Translations under genes and position numbers: made by a program
In this document: positions 11,547-21,682 of the stretch, piece after piece
Numbering within the stretch: position 1 is the stretch's first letter
Layout of the letters: each line of letters begins with the position of its first letter
Assembly: GCF_949628265.1 (NCBI RefSeq)
Contig: NC_088788.1
Coordinates: 36,770,959 to 36,834,958 of the forward strand
From: Cloeon dipterum
Taxonomy: Eukaryota; Arthropoda; Insecta; Ephemeroptera; Baetidae
DNA length: 64,000 nt
Direction of reading: 5' to 3'
The notes under the pieces: generated by a model
Database searches by the model: none
What the model was told of the DNA's origin: nothing
Seen by the model: only the letters and a program-made list of their open reading frames with translations

Positions 11547-12287
11547 ATGGTTTCTAAGGTATGCACTCTCTTCAGATACTCGACACAATCAGTTTTCCGT
11601 TATTTTATTAAACCATTTTCAATTTTTTCATTTTTAAAATTTTAAAAGTTTCATAGAAAAATAATTAAGATATTAAATATGTACACATTTCAAATTATTT
11701 TAACGAAAATGTGTCACAGTATTTATTTTTTTTCGCATTTCTAGATCGCTTTCGCCGTCCTCGCCCTGGCCGCCGCCGTGTGCGCCGAGCCTGGTGCGCC
11801 CCTCGTGGCCGCCGTCCCCGCCTACGTGAAGGCCGTGGACTACCACGCCCGCCCTCACTACTCCTTCAACTACGGCGTTAACGACCCCCACACCGGCGAC
11901 CACAAGAGCCAGTCTGAGACCCGCGACGGCGACTACGTCAAGGGCCAGTACTCTCTGCTCGAGGCCGACGGCACCACCCGCACCGTCGACTACACCGCCA
12001 ACCCCCACCACGGATTCAACGCCATCGTCTCCAAGTCCGGACACGCCGTCCACCCCGCCCCCATTGTCCACGCTGCTCCCGTCAAGGCTTACGCCTACGC
12101 CGCCCCCGTCGTCGCCTACAAGGCCCCCGTCTACGCCCACGCCACCTCCTACGCTGCCGCCCACGTCGCCCCCATCCGCGCCTACGCCCACGCTGCCCCC
12201 GTTGTCCACGCCGCCCCCGCCCTGGCCTACGCCCACGCTGCCCCCCTCGCCCACGCCGCTCCCCTTGCTCACGGCTACCACTACTAA
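11547..12287 (+). CDS. RR-2 cuticle protein 5, 184 aa
   Basis: Exons are 11547-11558 (M-V-S-K, the only Ser at this position) and 11745-12287; the 186-base intron is the longest among the + strand copies. The RR-2 domain has VDYH at the start. Its end reads [14 protein letters not shown], where all other copies have TADP, and Ile replaces Val. The tail mixes blocks seen elsewhere: [16 protein letters not shown], then [23 protein letters not shown] (shared with gene 8), ending GYHY. The 3' UTR is of the shared type; AATAAA at 12432-12437. Confidence 0.95.
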
Positions 12288-12437
12288 TCCTGCTCTTTCA
12301 TTCATCCTTTAGTGAATGTCTGAAAGCACGATCACCTTGATCTCCTGCGATGCTCAATTTCGGGCAGGATTTCATCCCTCTCATTGTCATTTTGTATGTA
12401 ACTACCTCTTGTTACTGTGTAATGAGAATCGAATAAA

Positions 12438-13820
12438 AGCTGAAATTATATTCAACCCGAAATCATTTTGCTGTTATTTGTGCACCTTTGATTGTGATGA
12501 CTTCTATCATTTCCCCCCTCATTAATAATTAACAATGGTAATTTAACCATATTTATGACTGTTTATTTAACATATATAACCTTTTTGGAGACCAGTAGTT
12601 AATTTTTTGGAAATGACTTGTTCAGAACTATTTTTAGACACAAAATATCGGAGGAAACACCTTATTTCCGGAGTTCATATCATTCGCATTGCAATAAATT
12701 TTTGTCCAAATCATGATTGGGGCAATGGGTAATACGCAACTGCATTGAAAATTATTTTAATACACGGTTACAGTAGATATTACTATTTTTTTAAGTGTTG
12801 AATAAAATGTTGGAAGCGAGACTATAATAATGAATATTTTTCCTTTTTTGGAACGTCATGATGACTTTCGACAAAATTTATGTATTGAGCATGTAATGTT
12901 AAAACTAAAACGAAAATCGCGGTGTGCCTCGCGTTCGCGCAGTTACAAAACGCAAACTGCCGAGCACCAGCCGCTTTTGTCATGCCGTCGAGTTAAAATT
13001 GATATTTCTATCACACGCTTGAGTTTGTGTATCTGCAAATGTGGAATGATTTACCGATACAACTGAAAAAGCAATGTCAAAGAGGCTTTTTTCCACAGTA
13101 TGGCCAGCTCTATTTTCCTACTGTCCCAGTAGTGGCAGTCACTATTAGAAGCGGGCGCCCCATCGTGTGACCTCGTCGTCGCTGTTCCGGTGCCGACATT
13201 CCTCGATTTAAGCACGATCGCTTCAGGTGCTTTTAGCACAGAGGGAAATTCAGCCACTCAGCAGTCCTTAGATTATTAGGCTTCACAGATCCAAATAAGG
13301 GATTCGCAATCATCAAAAGGAAAAATAAAATAGCACCCTTGTCAAAAACTTCTGTATAGTTTATTTTGTACTACATTTACCAGTTTAGGACATTTAAACG
13401 TCTCGGAACGCTGCACGCACGATCGATCATACGTCTGCATTTTATTTTGAAATAAAAATAAATACAAAGTAGATGAGCATTACACACGACTAATCGGAGA
13501 GAATGTAATTTGAATTAAATGTGTACCAGTATGAAAAGTACAATATACCACGAGAATTGGCAACGTGGGGAATAAAATGGTATCAAGGTTTCAATTCTAA
13601 CTTATTTTAGATATAGAATTCAAATTAAAATATAAAAAACATAGACAAAGACGAACTATCGAAAGAAAAAGGGGTTAAAAGCATTTTTATTACAAAATTG
13701 AACGATAAGCAAACCATATAATTAATACAAAAGTAGACATTTTGCATAAGCTGGTAATAGTTGATTAATAATCAATCAATAAATGCGAGCTAACACACCC
13801 AGATTGCCTCTGCGATTAAT
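12438..13820. other. Intergenic spacer 5-6, no gene seen
   Basis: About 1.4 kb, AT-rich. Short open frames near 12.83-13.26 kb on both strands overlap one another and have no recognisable domain. Confidence 0.6.
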
Positions 13821-13920
13821 TTCCTAGTGGAAGTGTAAGATCTAAGTTATGTAAGCAACGCAGACGCTCGGCGCGACAATACACGTAAGCCGATTGACGG
13901 GGAAGGTGCTGGTATAAAAG
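13821..13920 (+). promoter_or_regulatory. Promoter of cuticle gene 6: palindrome plus TATA box
   Basis: TTCC-TAGT-GGAAGTG lies at 13821-13835 and TATAAAAG at 13913-13920. The sequence around the palindrome resembles that of genes 8 and 9, including a nearby TTATGTAA. Confidence 0.7.
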
Positions 13921-13969
13921 GCGCGCTGCTCGCCTCCAAGGTATATTCCACTCAAGGATTTCATTCAAC

Positions 13970-14656
13970 ATGGTTGCTAAGGTGAAAACACATGCGAATT
14001 TGAAACTGCATTTAGAATTTTTAAAAATCTGTTGCAAAGAGTTGAATCGGCATATATCTATGTCATTTTCAAAATCACAGACCATTTAATTTATTTCTTT
14101 TTCTCTATTTTAGATCGCTTTCGCCGTTCTCGCCCTGGCCGCCGCCGTGTGCGCCGAGCCCGGTGCGCCCCTCGTGGCCGCCGCCCCCGCCTACGTGAAG
14201 GCCGTCGAGCTGCACGCCCGCCCCCACTACTCCTTCAACTACGGCGTCAACGACCCCCACACCGGCGACCACAAGAGCCAGTCTGAGACCCGCGACGGCG
14301 ACTACGTCAAGGGCCAGTACTCTCTGCTCGAGGCCGACGGCACCACCCGCACCGTCGACTACACCGCCGACCCCCACCACGGATTCAACGCCGTCGTCTC
14401 CAAGTCCGGACACGCCGTCCACCCCGCCCCCGTCAAGGCCTACGCCGCCCCCATCGTCCACGCTGCCCCCGTCGTGCATGCCGCCCCCGTCGTCGCCTAC
14501 AAGGCCCCCGTCTACGGCCACGCCTACTCCTACGCTTCCGCCCACGTCGCCCCCATCCGCGCCTACGCCCACGCTGCCCCCGTTGTTCACGCCGCCCCGG
14601 CCCTGGCCTACGCCCACGCCGCTCCCCTCGCTCACGGCTACGGCTACCACTACTAA
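13970..14656 (+). CDS. RR-2 cuticle protein 6, 184 aa
   Basis: Exons are 13970-13981 (M-V-A-K) and 14114-14656, intron 132 bases. It carries the [13 protein letters not shown] lead-in (as in genes 1 and 8). From the RR-2 domain to the C-terminus it is residue-for-residue the same as gene 2, including the [17 protein letters not shown] block and the GYGYHY end. A promoter and intron like gene 9, a front like gene 1/8 and a back like gene 2 make it a clear mosaic. AATAAA at 14801-14806. Confidence 0.95.
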
Positions 14657-14806
14657 TTCTGCTCTTTCATTCATCCTTTAGTGAATGTCTGAAAGCACGA
14701 TCACCTTGATCTCCTGCGATGCTCAATTTCGGGCAGGATTTCATCCCTCTCATTGTCATTTTGTATGTAACTACCTCTTGTTACTGTGTAATGAGAATCG
14801 AATAAA

Positions 14807-16018
14807 AAGCTGAAACAACATGAAAAGAACCAAATTTTTCTTAATTATTTTAAGGTTAATACTGAGTTTTTTCAAGAGAATGGATATTTAACCAAAATGT
14901 TTCTTTGCATACTTAACAATTCAGTAAGATCAAATTAAAAATTCCGAAATGGTCACGGCCAAGGTCTTTAAGAAAGTTTCTTCTACTGCTATATTTCTGA
15001 GGAAGCTCTCTGCCGAACCATTTGACATTTTTCTCTATTCTAAATATGAGTTAAAAAGGTTGGTATGTATGATTCTTAGATGAAACCTATTTATGCGTAA
15101 TACAAACAATATCATGTAATTTTTTTGCAGTTAAAATTTAGGTTTTAATTTTTGCTTCTTATTGAGGAGCCAGGTACTTAGCATAGAGGTTTGACTGGCA
15201 ATCAGATTAAGTGAAAATTATATCATTAACTCGATGTTTTGAGGACAGCGATGTTGGCCACGCAGCAAACATACGCTCAGGTTTAAAATCGTTGGAAGAT
15301 ATGTGTCATGATTTTAGGGACGTATTCACTGCTTTAGTCGAATTTTTCTTTTTAAAAAGTACAATTCTCTTGAGTGGTGAACTCTTCATTCTTGTTTCTT
15401 TATTTTTTTCTTTAAGAATAATTAAGTGTGTGTCAAAGATTTTGGTAATTAATTAGCTGATATGAGAACTAAGAAATTATAATCTGTCATAAACTATAAT
15501 TATTGCTAAACATGAAGATCGACCAATGTGCACATATTAAAATCTAGAGCTGGTATTGGTTTCAAACACCAGAACAAGTTGAGTAATTTGTTTTTCACGT
15601 CCGATTGAGGGTTGTCCTGCACATAAAATGTCCGCCGAGTTCCTGGTTCTAATCTAAATATAATTTTTCGCACCCTTCTTTGCCTTCGTCCAAAGTACCG
15701 GTCGGCCAACCTACGGCACTCGGATTTTGCTTCTTCTTCTTTTATTTCCCTACACCAAGAGCAGACTGTACCCATAATATGATTCAGTTGGAGGGCAAAA
15801 TATATAATTAGGATTGATAATGAGCATAATTTACTACTTAGTAGAAAAAAAATTGAGATTTTGAATGCAGATGAGTGATTTAAAAACTTAAAGCTTGCTA
15901 GAATGAAATTTTCATCTTAACTAAAAACACGACTAATTCGTTCAACGAAGAAAAGTAAAATATATATCATAAAGAATTAAAGGAAAATAGTTTTGTTTCT
16001 GCTTAAATAGTTTCAGTT
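14807..16018. other. Intergenic spacer 6-7
   Basis: About 1.2 kb between convergent genes. A minus-strand frame at 15506-15775 has an Arg/Lys-rich translation (SECRRLADRYFGRRQRRV) that could be a mobile-element relic, but no motif settles it. The rest is AT-rich. Confidence 0.5.
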
Positions 16019-16168
16019 TTTATTCAGTTCTCATTACACAGTAACAAGAGGTAGTTAAATACAAAATGACAATGAGAGGGATAAAATCCTGCACGAAATT
16101 GAGAATCGCAGGAAATCAAGGTGATCGTGCTTTCAGACTTTCACAAAAGGGCGAAAGAAAGAGCAGAA

Positions 16169-16890
16169 TTAGTAGTGGTAGCCGTAGCCGTGAGCGAGGG
16201 GAGCGGCGTGGGCGAGGGGGGCAGCGTGGGCGAAGGCCAGGGCAGGAGCGGCCTTGTAGGCGAGGGGAGCGGCGTAGGCACCAGCGTAGGCCACGGGAGC
16301 GGCGTGGGCGTAGGCGAGGGGAGCCTTGTAGGCAACGGCGGGAGCGGCGTGCACGACGGGGGCGACGGTCTTGACGACGGCGGGAGCGGCGTAGGCCACG
16401 GGGGCAGCGTGGACGACGGGGGCGGCGTATGCCTTGACGGGGGCGGGGTGGACGGCGTGTCCGGACTTGGTGACGACGGCGTTGAATCCGTGGTGGGGGT
16501 CGGCGGTGTAGTCGACGGTGCGGGTGGTGCCGTCGGCCTCGAGCAGAGAGTACTGGCCCTTGACGTAGTCGCCGTCGCGGGTCTCAGACTGGCTCTTGTG
16601 GTCGCCGGTGTGGGGGTCGTTCACTCCGTAGTTGAAGGAGTAGTGAGGGCGGGCGTGGTAGTCCACGGCCTTCACGTAGGCGGGGACGGCGGCCACGAGG
16701 GGCGCACCGGGCTCGGCGCACACGGCGGCGGCCAGGGCGAGGACGGTGAAAGCGATCTAGAAAAGAGACAAATTTAATTACTGCTGTGATACATTTTCGT
16801 TAAAATCGTTGTAAATAATTTATTAATCCTTTTTTTTTAATAAAAAACTGGCAAATGAATTATTGTATTTACTCTCACCTTAGCAACCAT
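16169..16890 (-). CDS. RR-2 cuticle protein 7, inverted copy, 199 aa
   Basis: The only cuticle gene on the minus strand. Exons (minus) are 16879-16890 (M-V-A-K) and 16169-16756, with a GT-AG intron of 122 bases. The RR-2 domain has VDYH at its start and [12 protein letters not shown] at its end. The tail has [35 protein letters not shown] and [13 protein letters not shown] blocks. Over the 184 residues from the signal-peptide end onward it differs from gene 10 at one residue (Phe for Tyr). Its 3' UTR is the block shared with genes 2, 5, 6 and 8; the AATAAA signal reads as TTTATT at 16019-16024 on the + strand. Confidence 0.95.
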
Positions 16891-16939
16891 GATGAATGAA
16901 ATCCTGAAGTGGAATATACCTTGGAGGAGCGTTGCGAGT

Positions 16940-17018
16940 CTTTTATACCAGCACCACCTCTTCCGCGCGACTGCCTCTACCGTAGCGTGCCGATCGCCTA
17001 GCTCTGTTTCTTAAAGGC
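16940..17018 (-). promoter_or_regulatory. Promoter of cuticle gene 7
   Basis: TATAAAAG on the minus strand at 16940-16947, with a GTGCTGG lead-in shared with genes 6 and 9. A decayed palindrome (TGCC-TTTA-AGAA, minus) lies near 17007-17018. Confidence 0.6.
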
Positions 17019-18056
17019 AACATTATTTATTAAATATACGGAGTTATTAAAAATGGAGTTGTACCACCTTCTTAACTGTGATATTAACCAATCTAGTTTG
17101 ACATAAGTAGCTAAGACTGCAAATTAAATATTCAACGGCACGTGACAACGTCGAATCAATTTTTTGTTTCGCGCGTTTATGCAGATCCTGCTTGTCATTT
17201 TTTGCCTTTGTTCATGTAAATTAATTATTGATTTAATTGTACGAAATGTTAGGAGTCATGAACAATAAACAACAAATAAATAAATAAATAAATAAATTAT
17301 GTAAATAATTGATAATAAAGTAAATAAATATTGATACGATAGTTGTACACGAACTGTGTTTAATAAAACCTTTAATTGAACATTATTTATTTCCAGCGGC
17401 AGCCTGAGTGTGCATTTTGATCGACTCCTGGAAATCGTATATCTAAGTAATGCACTACATACGTCAGTGCAAAATTTTATTTTGATCTGCATTTGAGGAA
17501 AAAATGCATTGTTTATTTTTTTCATGTAATGAAATTGAAATATTGTTGATGTAATTTTGAATTCTCGGTTAAAAAAGACGTATTATGAAGAAGTGAGCTA
17601 TAAAGTAATTGATTTTCTTCTGAGGCAGCGCCGAAAAAAATTTAAATAGTTATTTGTAGCGAAGCAACGACCATAAGAATATTAAAACGATAAACTATTT
17701 ATGATTCTTTTTACTTTTAACAGAGAGATGCTAATGTTTATGAAGCAGTGCTTGTGATTTGTAGAAGCACAAAAACTTGATTTCATTCCATGTGCATTAA
17801 CAAGTGGCAGCATTAAATAAGGAGCCTTGACTCTGCTAGCAATGCTTTAACAGTTACACAAATTGAAAAATTCTAGTTAATAGGCTATTGAAAAAATATT
17901 AAAAATCCTCAATGATTATATTGGCATTGAAAGTGTAAATGTGAAAGATGGTATTATCAGATCAAGCTGTGACGTACTAGTTGAAAGTTGGTCAGTTTAC
18001 TTTAAATAGTTGATCTAAATAAGACTCACGCCTAGATCGCTACTGCAAATAAATGT
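17019..18056. other. Spacer between divergent genes 7 and 8
   Basis: About 1 kb, AT-rich, between divergently transcribed genes. It contains an AAAT tandem repeat around 17273-17299 and no supported gene. Confidence 0.6.
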
Positions 18057-18151
18057 TTCCTTGTGGAAGTGCGACACATCTAAATTATGTAAGTAACAGG
18101 CGCTCGGCGCGCTATGTTAGGCGATAGGAGGAGGTGGTGATGGTATAAAAG
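18057..18151 (+). promoter_or_regulatory. Promoter of cuticle gene 8: palindrome plus TATA box
   Basis: TTCC-TTGT-GGAAGTGC starts at 18057 and TATAAAAG lies at 18144-18151. The AAATAAATG before the palindrome and TTATGTAA after it match gene 9. Confidence 0.7.
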
Positions 18152-18200
18152 ACTTGCAGCGCTCCCCGACGCTATATTCCACTCCAGGAGATCATTCATC

Positions 18201-18938
18201 ATGGTTGCTAAGGTGAGAGTAAACACAATATTTAATTTGCGAGTGTTTTATTAAAAAAGAACAAAAATGAATTATTTAAAACTATTTTAACGAAAATATA
18301 TCACGTAGTAATTAATTTTTTTCACATTTTAGATCGCTTTTGCCGTCCTTGCCCTGGCCGCCGCTGTGTGCGCCGCGCCCGGTGCGCCCCTCGTGGCCGC
18401 CCCCGCCTACGTGAAGGCCGTCGAGCTGCACGCCCGCCCCCACTACTCCTTCAACTACGGCGTCAACGACCCCCACACCGGCGACCACAAGAGCCAGTCT
18501 GAGACCCGCGACGGCGACTACGTCAAGGGCCAGTACTCTCTGCTCGAGGCCGACGGCACCACCCGCACCGTCGACTACACCGCCGACCCCCACCACGGAT
18601 TCAACGCCGTCGTCTCCAAGTCCGGACACGCCGTCCACCCCGCCCCCGTCAAGGCATACGCCGCCCCCGTCGTCCACGCTGCCCCCGTGGCCTACGCCGC
18701 TCCCGCCGTCGTCAAGACCGTCGCCCCCGTCGTGCACGCCGCCCCCGTCGTCGCCTACAAGGCCCCCGTCTACGCCCACGCCCACGCCACCTCCTACGCT
18801 GCCGCCCACGTCGCCCCCATCCGCGCCTACGCCCACGCTGCCCCCGTTGTCCACGCCGCCCCGGCCCTGGCCTACGCCCACGCTGCCCCCCTCGCCCACG
18901 CCGCTCCCCTCGCTCACGGCTACGGCTACCACTACTAA
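18201..18938 (+). CDS. RR-2 cuticle protein 8, 205 aa
   Basis: Exons are 18201-18212 (M-V-A-K) and 18333-18938, intron 120 bases. It is the longest product of the array. The lead-in [13 protein letters not shown] lacks two residues relative to gene 6. The RR-2 exit is [12 protein letters not shown]. The tail joins a [12 protein letters not shown] block (as in genes 7 and 10) to the [20 protein letters not shown] block (as in gene 5), ending GYGYHY. 3' UTR of the shared type; AATAAA at 19083-19088. Confidence 0.95.
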
Positions 18939-19088
18939 TTCTGCTCTTTCGTTCACCCTCTTGTGAAAGTCTGAAAGCACGATCACCTTGATTTCCTGCG
19001 ATTCTCAATTTCGTGCAGGATTTCATCCCTCTCATTTTCATTTTGTATGTAACTACCTCTTGTTACTGTGTAATGAGAACTGAATAAA

Positions 19089-20694
19089 AGCCTATGCAAA
19101 TTATTTAAAAGAATATAAAATAATTTTCATTTAACATACATATTATATCATTTGTTATGGAATTGATTGTTCATAAAATTTCACTAAATTATGCAACGAA
19201 GCCATTTCTATACATGAATATAGGGCGCTAGTTGGAGCCAAAACATACCGAGAATAATAATTTATCACAATTTCAACAAAACGAAGACAAGTCCCGTCAT
19301 CATTGACAATCTAAAACTCTTTAATATACTTTGTAGACATAAATGTATGTATACAATAAAAAAAAATTTTAAAGAAGAATCGTCGTCTGATTATTTAGTA
19401 ACACCACCGAGCAGCCATGAAGGAACTTTGTACAAATCACGTGTACTCTCTTCTCTTGTCCTAGCGCTTTTCGGGGTACCACCACCTTTCTGAAGGTTTT
19501 CAGCGTTTGGCTCATCTCAAAACATCAACAGAAATTTTTTGTTCAAATACGCGCATCAGTTGTGAGAATAATTTTACTGTTAATTGATGCGCTAACAATT
19601 CCACATCAACCCCAAATAAATAAAGATGATGTGTTAATAGCGCTTCACCCGGAATTAAATAATGGTGCTCAGATGTTCTTGATGTTAAGGTTGATTTTTT
19701 AATACCACTTTGACTAGCACGCAGATTCTTTTCGCATACAAGTAAATAATTAAAAATAAAATATCAATTCGTTTGAGTTTAAAACACTTCTTTGATTTGA
19801 CCTTTGTTAAATTTACTTGAGACGTTACACTTTCATTGATTCGTTTGAAATCGATCCGCATGAAATCAAACAAACAATTTGGCACGATGAAAGACTTTCA
19901 TTTGGTCGGCCGCGCGCTCGATACAATCATTCTCTGTTGCGAGAGAAGGCCGTGACATTGCCAGGGGCCGCCGCGCACAGCTTTTGCTATTTGTTTGTGT
20001 TGTAATTTGGTTAGTCATGTCGACGGGCAGGAATTCTTATCGCTTTCTTGCAATTCTTCGATTGAGGGTGTGTTTTTGAAACATAAAAATTCTTCAGAGA
20101 TATTTTTATTTTATACTCAAACATTTTCACGAGCACGGATATGAAAAAATCGCTTACCTGATGAGTTGAATTTATAGGTATTTTGAGATTTATAAATAAT
20201 AATTGAATCAGTTAAATGATGAAGTTTTATTTTATTTCCAAACATAATACCAATTTGAGATAATACACAAACTGTTTATCATTAGTTCTTATTAGATTAG
20301 ATTAGATAATTTATTTGCATTTATACATCAGTACAGTAATAAAGTTACTTTAACACCATCAAATTACAAATTACAAACGAGTCAAATTGAAACACACAAA
20401 GAAAAATTGAAAACATAAGTGTATACATTTTATCCGTTTGCGAGTCGATAATAAGTGTAATTGTTTAATTATCAAGTGCAAATGCATAATGTTAATATGA
20501 AATAGATTGGTTCGTAATAATCGTCTGCACAGTGGCCTAAATATGACGGATAAACGATAAAATTGTGCAAAATACTGTCTTAGTGTATATTATGCAAAGT
20601 AATTTACATGTTAGCCACACAAAGTGTAAACAGGATTTTGATTAGACTATCGTTTTAAATATGAAGGGAAAACGCCCATATTACAAATAAATGT
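19089..20694. other. Intergenic spacer 8-9
   Basis: About 1.6 kb without a supported gene. Short frames at 19685-20005 on both strands look random. Tandem ATTAG units sit at about 20291-20309. Confidence 0.6.
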
Positions 20695-20791
20695 TTCCTC
20701 GTGGAAGTGCATAAGAGCAAAATTATGTAACTAGTGGCCGGTGTGCGATACATACGTGAGCGAATTGACGGAGGAGGTGCTGGTATAAAAG
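20695..20791 (+). promoter_or_regulatory. Promoter of cuticle gene 9: palindrome plus TATA box
   Basis: TTCC-TCGT-GGAAGTGC starts at 20695 and TATAAAAG lies at 20784-20791. The segment from the palindrome to the start codon closely follows that of gene 6. Confidence 0.7.
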
Positions 20792-20840
20792 GCTGGCTGC
20801 TCGCCTCCAAGGTATATTCCACTCCAGGATTTCATACAAC

Positions 20841-21573
20841 ATGGTTGCTAAGGTGAGAACACATGCGAATTTAAAACTGCATGTAGAATTTTAAAATACC
20901 TGTTGCAAAGAGTTGAATTGGCATATCTAACTAATTTTCAAAATTACAGACCATTTAATTTATTTGTTTTCCTAATTTTTAGATCGCTTTCGCCGTCCTC
21001 GCCCTGGCCGCCGCCGTGTGCGCCGAGCCCGGTGCGCCCCTCGTGGCCGCCGTCCCCGCCTACGTGAAGGCCGTGGACTACCACGCCCGCCCTCACTACT
21101 CCTTCAACTACGGAGTGAACGACCCCCACACCGGCGACCACAAGAGCCAGTCTGAGACCCGCGACGGCGACTACGTCAAGGGCCAGTACTCTCTGCTCGA
21201 GGCCGACGGCACCACCCGCACCGTCGACTACACCGCCGACCCCCACAATGGATTCAACGCCGTCGTCTCCAAGTCCGGACACGCCATCCACCCCGCTCCC
21301 GTCAAGGCCTACGCCGCCCCCATCGTCCACGCTGCCCCCGTCAAGGCTTACGCCTACGCCGCTCCCGCCGTCCACGCCGCCCCCGTGGCCTACGCCGCCC
21401 CCGCTGTGCACGCCGCTCCCGCCGTCGCCTACAAGGCTCCCCTCGCCTACGCCCACGCCGCCCCCGTGGCCTACGCTGGTGCCTACGCCGCTCCCCTCGC
21501 CTACAAGGCCGCTCCCGCCCTGGCCTACGCCCACGCCGCTCCCCTCGCCCACGGCTACGGCTACCACTACTAA
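20841..21573 (+). CDS. RR-2 cuticle protein 9, 200 aa
   Basis: Exons are 20841-20852 (M-V-A-K) and 20983-21573; the 130-base intron resembles that of gene 6 from end to end. The RR-2 domain has VDYH at its start and an unusual [19 protein letters not shown] exit. The tail alternates [24 protein letters not shown] and [16 protein letters not shown] blocks and ends GYGYHY. The 3' UTR is its own type, with a ccacgtgggattcat stretch near 21640 that recalls genes 1 and 3. AATAAA at 21677-21682. Confidence 0.95.
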
Positions 21574-21682
21574 GTTGCTCTTAGTCCAAAACTCCTAATT
21601 AAGTCTGAATCCATGGATCATCCTGTCCCACTGCCACGTGGGATTCATAAAAAATTTCACTGTTCATTTTTGTACAAATAAA

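Noticed and set aside
15506-15775. 89-codon minus-strand frame rich in Arg and Lys
   Set aside because: It could be a transposon relic, but no catalytic or zinc-binding motif is visible, so I did not call it.
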